A stretch of DNA of 64,000 nucleotides from Pseudomonas viridiflava. GTDB lineage: Bacteria; Pseudomonadota; Gammaproteobacteria; Pseudomonadales; Pseudomonadaceae. Below are positions 19,458 through 28,040 of this stretch, piece by piece. The position numbers and the translations under genes are program-made. The DNA is taken from positions 1 to 64,000 of the forward strand of contig NZ_RBTP01000022.1 of assembly GCF_003702045.1 (NCBI RefSeq), written 5' to 3'. The notes beneath the pieces were generated by a model that was given only the letters and a program-made list of their open reading frames with translations, searched no databases and was not told where the DNA came from. How positions within the stretch are numbered: position 1 is the first letter of the stretch; each line of letters begins with the position of its first letter.

Positions 19458-20078
19458 GTGAGCTTTTTAAAAATGTTGAAAATTGTCCATCTGGTAACGG
19501 GAGCAGCAGCTCTGTTGCTTTCTTTTATCCCCAGCCTGCGTAGTGAAGCCGTCGCTCCCTACCTGCAACAGCCAGACGCGCTTTTTCTGGCTTTTCTGGG
19601 GCTACTCAACCTGATCCTCGCTCCGGTAATTCCCTACTGGAATCGAGGCACACGTCACACACTGCAAAATCTGGTCAGCGCACTGCTGGTTATCGCCGTT
19701 GTACTGCAAATCCTCACGCTACTCGTTCCATTGCCTTATATAGCAGGCCAGCCAGCGATCATCGCCAGCCTGATTACTGCCATAGTCGCGGTCGCGCTGC
19801 ACCTGGGTGTGAGCTTCTACAGGTCATCTCCTTCGCCTGCGCCTCAAAGCCATGACATGAGCAATCGCGATACGGGCACCGTAAAGTGGTTCAACACCTC
19901 GAAAGGCTTCGGCTTTATCTCGCGTGATTCCGGCGACGATATTTTCGTTCACTTCCGTGCCATACGCGGTGAAGGTCATCGTGTGCTGGTCGAAGGTCAG
20001 CGCGTCGAGTTTTCTGTGATGAACCGAGACAAAGGCCTGCAAGCCGAAGACGTGATCGCAGCTCTGCCTCGTCGCTGA
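19458..20078 (+). CDS. Inner-membrane protein with C-terminal cold-shock domain
   Basis: The 206-residue product has about four hydrophobic helices (near 7-23, 41-59, 70-92 and 98-120) joined by a Ser/Pro linker to a complete cold-shock domain at 138-204, with RNP1 KGFGFIS (149-155) and RNP2 DIFVHF (161-166). The domain would bind RNA or single-stranded DNA on the cytoplasmic face. The GTG at 19458 is the assigned start; ATG at 19473 also fits. An internal ATG at 19857 would release a free 73-residue cold-shock protein starting [12 protein letters not shown], the usual length for CspA-like proteins. The equivalent gene in P. aeruginosa (near dps and aspS) is annotated as a probable cold-shock protein. 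Confidence 0.85.
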   Translation: MSFLKMLKIVHLVTGAAALLLSFIPSLRSEAVAPYLQQPDALFLAFLGLLNLILAPVIPYWNRGTRHTLQNLVSALLVIAVVLQILTLLVPLPYIAGQPAIIASLITAIVAVALHLGVSFYRSSPSPAPQSHDMSNRDTGTVKWFNTSKGFGFISRDSGDDIFVHFRAIRGEGHRVLVEGQRVEFSVMNRDKGLQAEDVIAALPRR

Positions 20079-20092
20079 TTTCAAACAGCAAT

Positions 20093-20130
20093 AAAAAACC
20101 GCGACCTCCATGAGAGGCCGCGGTTTTTTT
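20093..20130. terminator. Bidirectional terminator between the cold-shock gene and slyX
   Basis: ACCGCGACCTC pairs with GAGGCCGCGGT (one mismatch) around a short loop, flanked by A6 on the left and T7 on the right, so it can serve both convergent genes. Confidence 0.85.
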
Positions 20131-20137
20131 ATATCTG

Positions 20138-20344
20138 TCAGTAATGAGGCGGCGGAGCATCTTCTTCGAAGGTTTCGAACTGATTGCCCAGCTCCTCTTG
20201 ACGCTTGAGCATCGCTGTCATCTGCAGTTGTAGCAGGTCAAGCTCGCGTCGTTGCGCCACCAGCACGTCATTCAATGACTGAATGGTATCGTCCTGAAAG
20301 GTGAGGCGGCTTTCCAGCTCCATGACTCGCTCATCAAGGTTCAT
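20138..20344 (-). CDS. slyX: SlyX-family protein
   Basis: A 68-residue coiled-coil protein ([22 protein letters not shown], then [19 protein letters not shown]) with the short acidic tail ending DAPPPHY that is typical of SlyX. Its function is not established in any organism. It starts two bases after the stop of the HIT-domain gene, so the two are co-transcribed. Confidence 0.9.
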   Translation of the reverse strand: MNLDERVMELESRLTFQDDTIQSLNDVLVAQRRELDLLQLQMTAMLKRQEELGNQFETFEEDAPPPHY

Positions 20345-20346
20345 GA

Positions 20347-20772
20347 TTATTCCCCCTCAAATCGAAAATCACTGGTCAGTTCCGGCCGGAGCCGTTCACG
20401 GATCGCTGCGAACGCCTCATCCGTATAAGGAACAGCCGGCTGCTTGCCCCAGACCGGTGCAGGCCAGGCAGCATCGTCACGCTTGCGCACGATCACATGC
20501 ATGTGAAGCTGGCTGACGACATTGCCGAGCGCCGCGACATTAATCTTATCAGCGCTGAACACATCTTTGAGAATCCTCGACAGGGTTGTCGTCTCTTGCC
20601 AAAGCTGTAGTTGCTCTTCAGGAGACAGCTCGAATATCTCGCTGATGTCGGTACGTCGCGGCACCAGAATGAACCAGGGATAGCTTGAGTCGTTGGAGAG
20701 CAGCAGCCGGCAGAGTGGAAAGTCGCCCAGAGGCCGAGTGTCTTGCAGCAGACGTGAATCCAGAACGAACAC
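20347..20772 (-). CDS. HIT-domain nucleotide-binding protein
   Basis: The product (141 residues from the GTG at 20772) has the histidine-triad motif QLHMHVIVR near residues 99-107 and the upstream [18 protein letters not shown] proteins hydrolyse nucleotide-phosphoramidates or adenylylated substrates. The GTG start has AGGAGC at a good distance (GGAGCTTATTATC before GTG). The frame remains open 345 bases further upstream, but that part has no similarity to the family. Confidence 0.88.
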   Translation of the reverse strand: MFVLDSRLLQDTRPLGDFPLCRLLLSNDSSYPWFILVPRRTDISEIFELSPEEQLQLWQETTTLSRILKDVFSADKINVAALGNVVSQLHMHVIVRKRDDAAWPAPVWGKQPAVPYTDEAFAAIRERLRPELTSDFRFEGE

Positions 20773-21726
20773 GATAATAAGCTCCTGAATAGCCAGGTAG
20801 ATGTCTGGCCTGCCCTGTCGGTGACAGAGCGCCTCGTAATGGAAGTCAGGATACGCTTGATGAGGTAACGCTTCATCCCCTTGCCACTCATCAATCCTGA
20901 AGCCGGAAGCGTAACCCTTGAATGCAGACCTGCACCAGGATGCAGCCTGCTTTTCGCTGCCGCACTGATTTGAGTCGCCTAAAAAAGAAGAAGCATGATG
21001 ACGACCGCCAGCAAGGACGCACTCAGGCAAGGCGCACGAGGAGAAACCTGTATTCAGGTCATTAAAATGAAACAGCCTTTCGATCACCATGAGCCGCAGA
21101 CGAAGCACGCTCCACACTCAGGCAGCGCATCCCGACAGTGCACCAAAACCACACACTGATGTTGCGCTGGCAACAGCAGAGGTGCGTCATTTACACAGAT
21201 GTCGGTGTGCACGGGTAACAAACCTGCTGTGCCGGGCTACGCTGACTTCTGCAGCGCGCGCGAAACGATTTTTTATTTTTTAAAAAAACCATTTACAAAC
21301 AAGAAGATAAAAAGGAAAAGAAACGCTGATTCTGATTTTTCACAAATTTTTTTCATAATGTGGATTTTTGTGCACACTTGTTGCTATATCACCCATCATG
21401 GTCAAGACGTCTCTGGCGGAAAACAGAGATGACACGACCAAGGGAATGACTGTTCGTGGTCCGCAACGATGCTTTTGACAGGCTGCAGGTGATGAGGGCT
21501 TTGCTCCATTCCCCTCTACCCGGAGTCTGCAAACGCGGCACCACTACAGGGATGACGCACTCAGCGACACCGCCGTAAAGATTCTGAAAGGATAGGGCTG
21601 CACCTATCGCAAGCACCGTCAGCGTGATGTAGATTTTCCGCCGACATAAAAATAGAAAAGGCCGCCCAGATAAAAAAACAGGTGGGACGGCTTGGTTACC
21701 TTCTAAAAACCAAAGGAGCAATCACG
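20773..21726. other. Long, partly AT-rich region upstream of the OprD-type porin gene
   Basis: About 950 bases without a convincing gene. The stretch from roughly 21265 to 21395 is markedly AT-rich, with runs such as TTTTTTATTTTTTAAAAAAA and CACAAATTTTTTTCATAATG, against a GC-rich background. This is typical of binding regions for MvaT/MvaU-type silencers and of promoters for conditionally expressed porins. The rest may be a long leader. Short ORFs here lack domains. Confidence 0.55.
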
Positions 21727-23067
21727 ATGAGAGTGATGAAGTGGAGCGCAATCGCACTGGCCGTTACCGCAGCCAGCGCCCAACTGGCAACAGCTGCACC
21801 GTTCGTCAGTGATCAGGCTGAGGCCAAAGGTTTTGTTGAAGGCAGCACGCTTGACCTGAAGTTGCGCAATTACTATTTCAACCGCGACAATAAAGGCGAT
21901 GGCAATCAGGATCAGCGTGACTGGACTCAGGGCCTGTGGACGAACTTCAGTTCTGGCTACACCCAAGGCACAGTCGGCGTAGGCGTGGAAGCATTCGGCT
22001 ATTTTGGGTTGAAGCTCTGGGGTCCTGATACCTACTCCGGGTCTACCAACCTGGTTACGGACCGCAATGGCGGCAACGAAGATACGCTTGGCAAGTTAGG
22101 CGGTGCGGTAAAGTTCCGAGTATCTAAAACCGAGCTTAAAATCGGTGACATGCAGCCTACAAGTCCCGTTTTTGCGGTAGGCGGATCTCGACTGCTGCCA
22201 CAGACAGCTAGCGGCATCAGCCTGCAAAGCAGTGAGATCAAAGGCCTTGATCTTGAGGGTGGTCACTTCTATTCCGGCACCAGCCAGAACGACACCAGCC
22301 ATGACGGAAGCATCTGGGCAAACTACGCCGGTGTACGGGCTAACAGCGCAGATTTTGCTGGCGGTAAATACGCCATCAACGACGCTTTGGGCGTTGCGTT
22401 CTATGCAGCCAAGCTTGAAGACGTGTGGAATCAGTACTACGGAAACGTTAACTACGCGCTTCCGCTGGGTAACGAGCAGTCTCTTGCTTTCGACGCCAAC
22501 CTCTACCGCACTACGGATGAGGGCAGCGCAAAAGCAGGCTCGATCAGCAACACCACCTACTCCCTCTCCGCAGCCTACTCTTTTCTGGCTGCGCACACAG
22601 TTACCGTTGCCTTCCAAAAAGTTAACGGCGATACGCCTTTCGACTACATAGGCATTGGCGATAACAACCGTGGCGGCGACTCGATTTTCCTTGCTAACTC
22701 CGTCCAGTACTCTGACTTCAACGGTCCTGGGGAGAAATCCTGGCAGGTGCGTTACGACCTGAACATGGCGCCCTATGGCGTTCCTGGCCTTAGCTTCATG
22801 ACGCGTTACCTCAATGGTGACAACATCGACGGCACCGGCCTGGCCACAAACTCCGTTTACCGCAAAAATGATGGCACCCCAATATACGGCGCAGACGGTA
22901 AACACCACGAGACCAACCTGGAAGCCAAGTACGTCGTACAGACAGGTCCTGCAAAAGACCTGTCCTTCCGCATGCGTCAAGCATGGCACCGTGGCAACGA
23001 CGCTCAGGCCGACGGCGACGTCAACGAGTTCCGCCTGATCGTCGATTACCCGATTTCGATCCTGTAA
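21727..23067 (+). CDS. oprD: OprD-family outer-membrane porin
   Basis: The 446-residue protein has a signal peptide (about 1-23, ending QLATA) and the OprD-family start FVSDQAEAKGFVEGSTLDLKLRNYYFNRDN, followed by alternating beta strands and the ending EFRLIVDYPISIL with a terminal hydrophobic strand. OprD channels take up basic amino acids, peptides and, in P. aeruginosa, carbapenems. The position next to proS and the slyX/HIT genes matches the location of oprD in P. aeruginosa, which supports the name, though substrate cannot be read from sequence. The ATG at 21727 has AAAGGAG upstream. Confidence 0.85.
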   Translation: MRVMKWSAIALAVTAASAQLATAAPFVSDQAEAKGFVEGSTLDLKLRNYYFNRDNKGDGNQDQRDWTQGLWTNFSSGYTQGTVGVGVEAFGYFGLKLWGPDTYSGSTNLVTDRNGGNEDTLGKLGGAVKFRVSKTELKIGDMQPTSPVFAVGGSRLLPQTASGISLQSSEIKGLDLEGGHFYSGTSQNDTSHDGSIWANYAGVRANSADFAGGKYAINDALGVAFYAAKLEDVWNQYYGNVNYALPLGNEQSLAFDANLYRTTDEGSAKAGSISNTTYSLSAAYSFLAAHTVTVAFQKVNGDTPFDYIGIGDNNRGGDSIFLANSVQYSDFNGPGEKSWQVRYDLNMAPYGVPGLSFMTRYLNGDNIDGTGLATNSVYRKNDGTPIYGADGKHHETNLEAKYVVQTGPAKDLSFRMRQAWHRGNDAQADGDVNEFRLIVDYPISIL

Positions 23068-23092
23068 TCACGGCTCCGCACTCGGCAATACG

Positions 23093-23119
23093 AAAAGCCC
23101 GGCTCATGCCGGGCTTTTT
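23093..23119 (+). terminator. Terminator of oprD
   Basis: AAAAGCCCGGC, loop TCAT, GCCGGGCTTTTT: a perfect GC-rich stem with a T run, 26 bases past the porin stop. Confidence 0.92.
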
Positions 23120-23238
23120 CTTACTCGCTCCAACGATCAGCCGCACGACCAGAGCGACCGCCCTGCCCTGTACGTCACCGGCACATCACCGTACAATCCC
23201 GAGTCATTTCCAGTCTCAGCAACCGACAACGGCCAACC

Positions 23239-24954
23239 ATGCGCACCAGTCAATTTTTGCTCGCCACACAGAAAGAAACCCCTTCCGATGCGGTCGTGGT
23301 CAGCCATCAGCTGATGCTGCGCGCCGGCATGATTCGCAAGCTTGCCTCAGGTCTTTACACCTGGCTGCCGATGGGCCTGCGTGTGTTGCGCAAGGTAGAA
23401 GCCATCGTTCGCGAGGAAATGGACGCTGCTGGCGCACTCGAAATCCTGATGCCTGGCATTCAGCCCGCAGAACTGTGGCAGGAATCCGGTCGCTGGGTGC
23501 AGTACGGCCCGGAACTGATGCGCCTGGTCGACCGCCACAACCGTGACTTCTGCCTGGGCCCGACCCACGAAGAAGTCATCACCGATCTGGCCCGCAACGA
23601 GCTGAACAGCTACAAGCAGCTGCCGATCAACCTGTACCAGATCCAGACCAAATTTCGTGACGAGATCCGCCCACGCTTCGGCCTGATGCGCGGTCGTGAG
23701 TTCGTCATGAAGGACGCCTACTCGTTCCACGCCGATCATGCTTCGTTGCAGGAAACCTACGACCGCATGCATCAGGCGTACAGCAATGTCTTTACCCGCC
23801 TGGGCCTGAAATTCCGCCCTGTCGAGGCAGATAACGGCTCGATCGGTGGCGCAGGCTCACACGAATTCCACGTGCTGGCCGAGTCCGGCGAAGACGACAT
23901 CGTGTTCAGCGACGGCTCCGATTACGCCGCTAATATCGAGAAGGCCGAGGCGGTTCCGCGCGAAACGTCGCGCCCTGCTCCGACCGAAGAGCTTCGCCTG
24001 GTCGATACACCTGACACCAAGACCATCGCGCAACTGGTCGAAGGCTTCAATCTGCCGATCGAAAAGACTGTCAAGACGCTGGTGGTGCATGCTGCCGAAG
24101 AAGGCAAGCTGATCGCGCTGATCATTCGTGGCGACCACGAACTCAACGAAATCAAGGCCACCCGACTGGAGCAGGTCGCAGACCCTCTGGTCATGGCGTC
24201 CGAAGCCGAACTGCGTGACGCCATCGGCGCAGGCGCAGGCTCACTCGGTCCGCTCAACCTGCCACTGCCTTGCATCATCGACCGCTCGGTCGCGCTAATG
24301 AGCGATTTCAGTGTTGGCGCCAACATCGACGACAAGCACTACTTCGGCGTCAACTGGGAGCGCGATCTTCCGATTCCGACCGTCGCCGACCTGCGTAACG
24401 TCGTTGCAGGCGATCCAAGCCCTGATGGCAAGGGCACGCTGGAAATCAAGCGCGGCATTGAAGTCGGCCACATTTTCCAGTTGGGCACCAAGTACAGCGA
24501 AGCGATGAAATGCCAGGTACTTGGCGAAAACGGCAAGCCGGTCAACCTGTCGATGGGTTGCTATGGCATTGGTGTATCCCGTGTCGTCGCCGCTGCCATC
24601 GAACAGAACAGCGATGAAAACGGCATTATCTGGAACGACACGCTGGCGCCCTTCCAGATCGCCTTGGTCCCGCTGCGCTATGAAACCGACGCGGTACGTG
24701 AAGCCACAGACAAACTGTACGCCGACCTGAAAGCCGCCGGTTTTGAAGTGCTGCTCGACGACCGTGACAAGAAAACCAGCCCCGGCATCAAGTTCGCAGA
24801 CATGGAACTGATCGGCATCCCGCATCGCATCGTTGTCAGTGATCGCGGCCTGGCTGAAGGAAATCTGGAATACAAGAGCCGTACCGAGTCGCAACCGCAA
24901 GCCATTGCGGTCGCTGACGTGCTGTCGTTCATCCAGGGTCGCGTAAAACGCTGA
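23239..24954 (+). CDS. proS: Prolyl-tRNA synthetase, bacterial type with editing domain
   Basis: This class II synthetase has 571 residues: the catalytic core starts with [23 protein letters not shown]-type sequence, motif 1 around [14 protein letters not shown], motif 2 [19 protein letters not shown], an INS editing domain in mid-protein (about 225-405) that clears Ala-tRNA-Pro, motif 3 [13 protein letters not shown] and the anticodon-binding domain at the end. Length is standard for the bacterial type. Confidence 0.97.
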   Translation: MRTSQFLLATQKETPSDAVVVSHQLMLRAGMIRKLASGLYTWLPMGLRVLRKVEAIVREEMDAAGALEILMPGIQPAELWQESGRWVQYGPELMRLVDRHNRDFCLGPTHEEVITDLARNELNSYKQLPINLYQIQTKFRDEIRPRFGLMRGREFVMKDAYSFHADHASLQETYDRMHQAYSNVFTRLGLKFRPVEADNGSIGGAGSHEFHVLAESGEDDIVFSDGSDYAANIEKAEAVPRETSRPAPTEELRLVDTPDTKTIAQLVEGFNLPIEKTVKTLVVHAAEEGKLIALIIRGDHELNEIKATRLEQVADPLVMASEAELRDAIGAGAGSLGPLNLPLPCIIDRSVALMSDFSVGANIDDKHYFGVNWERDLPIPTVADLRNVVAGDPSPDGKGTLEIKRGIEVGHIFQLGTKYSEAMKCQVLGENGKPVNLSMGCYGIGVSRVVAAAIEQNSDENGIIWNDTLAPFQIALVPLRYETDAVREATDKLYADLKAAGFEVLLDDRDKKTSPGIKFADMELIGIPHRIVVSDRGLAEGNLEYKSRTESQPQAIAVADVLSFIQGRVKR

Positions 24955-24961
24955 GTTAAAA

Positions 24962-24987
24962 GGCGCACCGGTATCTGTCGGTGCGCC
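24962..24987 (+). terminator. Hairpin after proS (weak terminator)
   Basis: GGCGCACCG and CGGTGCGCC form a perfect 9-base stem with an 8-base loop, eight bases after the proS stop. No T run follows, so it may attenuate rather than stop transcription into the lipoprotein gene. Confidence 0.5.
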
Positions 24988-25022
24988 ACTCATCAACGCC
25001 CCCATCCGCATCAAGAGATCCC

Positions 25023-25979
25023 ATGCTCAAACGAAGCACCCTAAGCCTCGGCAGCGCCGTTCTCTGCGGCACGTTCCTCGTCGGCGGCTGTGCCAATCAG
25101 TTGTCACAACGCAGTGAGCACGAAGAACGCGTCGAGCGAAAACTGCTCGAACACACGCTGCAGGTTGATATCGGCGAACCCAAAACGCTTGAGTTACCGC
25201 AACGTCGCGTGCGGATCCACGAGCATAAATCGTTTGAAGTCACCGACTTTGAAGTCACGCGTCATTATGATCGCTACACGCCTTATCAACCCTGGCGGGA
25301 AATCTATGAAATCCCGATGGGTGCAGTCGCGGTCGTGGCGGGCGTCGGTGCCAATGTCGTCAACGTGTTCGCACTGGGCAGCCTGCCTGAGAGCGTGACC
25401 AAGGACTGGATCACCTATGGCGTCGCCGGGCTGAACCCGTTCATGAACGTCCCTTCTCACGGTCGCGCCCAACAGAACCTGGCGGGTATCGATGAGGTTC
25501 AGAAAGACAAACGAATCGAAAACTCCAACCTGCCCTGGAACGAGCGTTCGGTGATGGTCAAGGCCGGCAATGAAACCCATGAGATGGCCACGGACCGCAA
25601 CGGCGTACTCAGGCTGAATCTGCTGGACAGTCCCTTTGCCGAGCAGGACCTGAGCCGCGTCACTCGCCTTTATATCAATGTCGAGGACGAGCAGGACAAT
25701 GCTCACGCCAACGCCAGCTTGCCTATCAGTCATTCATTGCGCGGCAAACTGCTGGAAGCGCATGCGCTGATCTACGACGACCTGGAAGATGACGAAGTGA
25801 GTGAATGGGTACACCGGGTCAAGCGTCTTTCGGAACTAGGACTGGAAGAGGAGGCCAGCGAGCTTGAACAAAGCCTGATTGAATTGACTCGCAATGATCC
25901 ACAACTGCAGAACGAGTTTCTTAAGTCGCTCGCCAAGGATGCAGGTCGTCTGGTGGCCGTTCCCGCACAGGCGCAATGA
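25023..25979 (+). CDS. Predicted outer-membrane lipoprotein, function unknown
   Basis: The 318-residue product starts with a lipoprotein signal and lipobox LVGGC (Cys23). A charged segment follows, then a glycine/valine-rich hydrophobic stretch (about 98-123, GAVAVVAGVGANVVNVFALG) that could insert in a membrane, and a C-terminal part with helical, acidic repeats (VKRLSELGLEEEASELEQSL). I do not recognise a catalytic motif. It follows proS in the same direction, as a hypothetical gene does in other pseudomonads. The start is the ATG at 25023; the longer frame has no signal peptide. Confidence 0.75.
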   Translation: MLKRSTLSLGSAVLCGTFLVGGCANQLSQRSEHEERVERKLLEHTLQVDIGEPKTLELPQRRVRIHEHKSFEVTDFEVTRHYDRYTPYQPWREIYEIPMGAVAVVAGVGANVVNVFALGSLPESVTKDWITYGVAGLNPFMNVPSHGRAQQNLAGIDEVQKDKRIENSNLPWNERSVMVKAGNETHEMATDRNGVLRLNLLDSPFAEQDLSRVTRLYINVEDEQDNAHANASLPISHSLRGKLLEAHALIYDDLEDDEVSEWVHRVKRLSELGLEEEASELEQSLIELTRNDPQLQNEFLKSLAKDAGRLVAVPAQAQ

Positions 25980-25986
25980 CCTATCA

Positions 25987-26008
25987 GGCTCCGTGATCCC
26001 ACGGAGCC
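25987..26008. terminator. Convergent hairpin between the lipoprotein gene and dinB
   Basis: GGCTCCGTG, four-base loop, CACGGAGCC: a perfect 9-base stem lying between two convergent genes. It lacks a T run on either side, so its strength as a terminator is uncertain. Confidence 0.5.
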
Positions 26009-26013
26009 GCCGA

Positions 26014-27075
26014 TCAACGCGAAAACAGCTCAAGCTGTTCGTGTGCCGCACGCAAATCGTGCAAGCGCACACCAACGCCCAACAGCCGAACCGGCTTCCC
26101 TCCCCGCGCGAAGGCTTGGGACAACAACTGCTCATAACTGCCCAGATCCCTGCCTGCGCCGGTTTGCTCTAGCGTGGTCTGGGTGAAGTCATGAAACTTC
26201 ACTTTGACGAAAGGCTTGCCGGGGCGGTACTGACCTTCCATCCTTGCCATGCGTTGGGTCAGCGTTTCCAGCAAGGCAGGCAGCTTTTCAAGGCAACTGG
26301 CCAGATCAGGCAGGTCCTTGTCGTAAGTGTTTTCGACGCTGACCGATTGGCGCCTGCTGTCATTCTGCACGGGCCGGTCATCAATACCGTGCGCCAGGCT
26401 CCAGAGCCGCTCACCAAAACTGCCGAACTCACGCACCAGAGCAAGCTTGCTGCGGCTGCGCAGGTCTGCGCAGCCAACGATCCCCAGACGCCCCAGCTTG
26501 TCAGCGGTGACCTTGCCCACGCCATGCAGCTTGTTGACTGGCAACGATGCGACGAAATCCTCGACTTGGTCTGGAGTAATGACAAACAACCCGTTTGGCT
26601 TTTTCCAGTCGCTGGCAATCTTGGCCAGAAACTTGTTGGGCGCAACGCCTGCCGATACCGTGATGTGCAACTGATTCGAGACTCTGCGCCGAATGTCCTG
26701 AGCGATGCGCGTCGCGCTGCCTGAGAAGTGGCTGGCGTCGGACACGTCCAGAAAAGCCTCATCCAGAGACAAAGGCTCGATCAGATCGGTGTAGTCCCGA
26801 AAGATCGTCTGGATTTCCTTCGACGCTTCTTTATAGGCCTCCATGCGAGGCTTGACGATGGTCAGGTCCGGACACAACTTGAGCGCATGACGAGAAGACA
26901 TAGCGGAGCGCACGCCAAACGCACGAGCTTCATAGTTGCAGGTCGCGATCACACCTCGCCGCTCGGCCGATCCTCCCACGGCAAGTGGCTTGGCCACCAG
27001 GCTGGGGTCGTCGCGCATTTCGATGGCTGCATAAAAGCAGTCACAGTCGATGTGGATGATTTTGCGCTGCGTCAT
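26014..27075 (-). CDS. dinB: DNA polymerase IV (DinB), Y-family
   Basis: DinB performs error-prone or lesion-bypass synthesis. The 353-residue product has the first catalytic Asp in IIHIDCDCFYAAIE (D10), the SLDEAFLD motif (D105, E106), the helix-hairpin-helix region LHGVGKVTADKLGRLGI, the little-finger domain, and a C-terminal sliding-clamp motif QLELF three residues from the end. I saw no clear LexA box upstream, although dinB is SOS-induced in many bacteria. Confidence 0.96.
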   Translation of the reverse strand: MTQRKIIHIDCDCFYAAIEMRDDPSLVAKPLAVGGSAERRGVIATCNYEARAFGVRSAMSSRHALKLCPDLTIVKPRMEAYKEASKEIQTIFRDYTDLIEPLSLDEAFLDVSDASHFSGSATRIAQDIRRRVSNQLHITVSAGVAPNKFLAKIASDWKKPNGLFVITPDQVEDFVASLPVNKLHGVGKVTADKLGRLGIVGCADLRSRSKLALVREFGSFGERLWSLAHGIDDRPVQNDSRRQSVSVENTYDKDLPDLASCLEKLPALLETLTQRMARMEGQYRPGKPFVKVKFHDFTQTTLEQTGAGRDLGSYEQLLSQAFARGGKPVRLLGVGVRLHDLRAAHEQLELFSR

Positions 27076-27294
27076 GACCTGATGAAATTTTGCTGTCCGT
27101 GGCCGCGCAGTATCTCACTGCTATCAATGGCTGACACGTCCGCACTGAAAATGCGCGATGAAATGGCGTACCAAACGCTCCGTCATCAAGCAAATAGGGC
27201 CGCTAGCGCTGCCGGCCGAACGTCATGAGCACCCTGCCAGCTCGCTTCGTTTCGCTAACCGATTGAAGAAAAAGCAGTTTTTCGACATTAACCA

Positions 27295-27322
27295 TTGACA
27301 CCTCGGCAACTCTCTGTAGAAT
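27295..27322 (+). promoter_or_regulatory. Promoter of first tRNA-fMet gene
   Basis: TTGACA (27295-27300), a 16-base spacer and TAGAAT (27317-27322) lie 14 bases before the tRNA. The second tRNA copy has the same elements. Confidence 0.75.
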
Positions 27323-27335
27323 GCCGCCACACAGA

Positions 27336-27412
<77 letters not shown>

Positions 27413-27422
27413 AACATCAAGA

Positions 27423-27451
27423 AAGGCTACTCGAAAGAGTGGCCTTTTTTG
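27423..27451 (+). terminator. Terminator of tRNA-fMet copy 1
   Basis: AAGGCTACTC, loop GAAA, GAGTGGCCTTTTTT: a stem with one wobble pair followed by a T run, ten bases past the CCA end. Confidence 0.85.
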
Positions 27452-27569
27452 TGCGTGTCGATAAAGCACGGACTGGACCCGCTCCGACTGCCGAGGCGGC
27501 AACTCCATCAGGCGCTTCCTTATAAACAGCACGATAGACCGCTTATTTTCAGCTTTTCAGGATTAAGGG

Positions 27570-27597
27570 TTGACACTTCTGCGTTCGGCTGTAGAAT
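27570..27597 (+). promoter_or_regulatory. Promoter of second tRNA-fMet gene
   Basis: TTGACA (27570-27575) and TAGAAT (27592-27597) with a 16-base spacer, 13 bases before the tRNA. The bases from TAGAAT to the tRNA are the same as in copy 1 (TAGAATGCCGCCACACAGA). Confidence 0.75.
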
Positions 27598-27610
27598 GCC
27601 GCCACACAGA

Positions 27611-27687
<77 letters not shown>

Positions 27688-27708
27688 AACATCAAAACAA
27701 GGCTACTC

Positions 27709-27727
27709 GAAAGAGTGGCCTTTTTTG
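27709..27727 (+). terminator. Terminator of tRNA-fMet copy 2
   Basis: The same GGCTACTC/GAGTGGCC hairpin and T run as in copy 1. Confidence 0.85.
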
Positions 27728-27729
27728 TG

Positions 27730-28040
27730 CCTGATCGAAATACTCTCCACGCCGCCGGTAACTGTCTGACAAAAAAGACTATTTGCTCCAGGCACTCAAG
27801 CCCTATCATCACCACCGTCGCGCAATATTTTCCAATTGCGACAGTTTTTTCACATGCGGCCGATAGGCTTATGGCTAAGCTGAATCAGACCTGAATCAGG
27901 ACTGAACAGCAATGACCCGCTCTAATCGCTGTTCGCTCGTCAGGCGTTGACGCGCTAACATCCTGAAATATTTTTTGCGTAGGGATTGGTAACTTGGCTG
28001 TATACCTCCATCCTGTCGCGCACGATCCAAGGAGTGATTG
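27730..28040. other. Upstream region of mprF
   Basis: About 310 bases with no gene seen. It should contain the mprF promoter; the only clear element is AAGGAG at 28029-28034, the ribosome site for the ATG at 28041. Confidence 0.5.

Noticed and set aside
20773-21117. Upstream extension of the HIT gene frame
   Set aside because: No similarity to HIT proteins; GTG at 20772 has a strong SD and gives the normal length.
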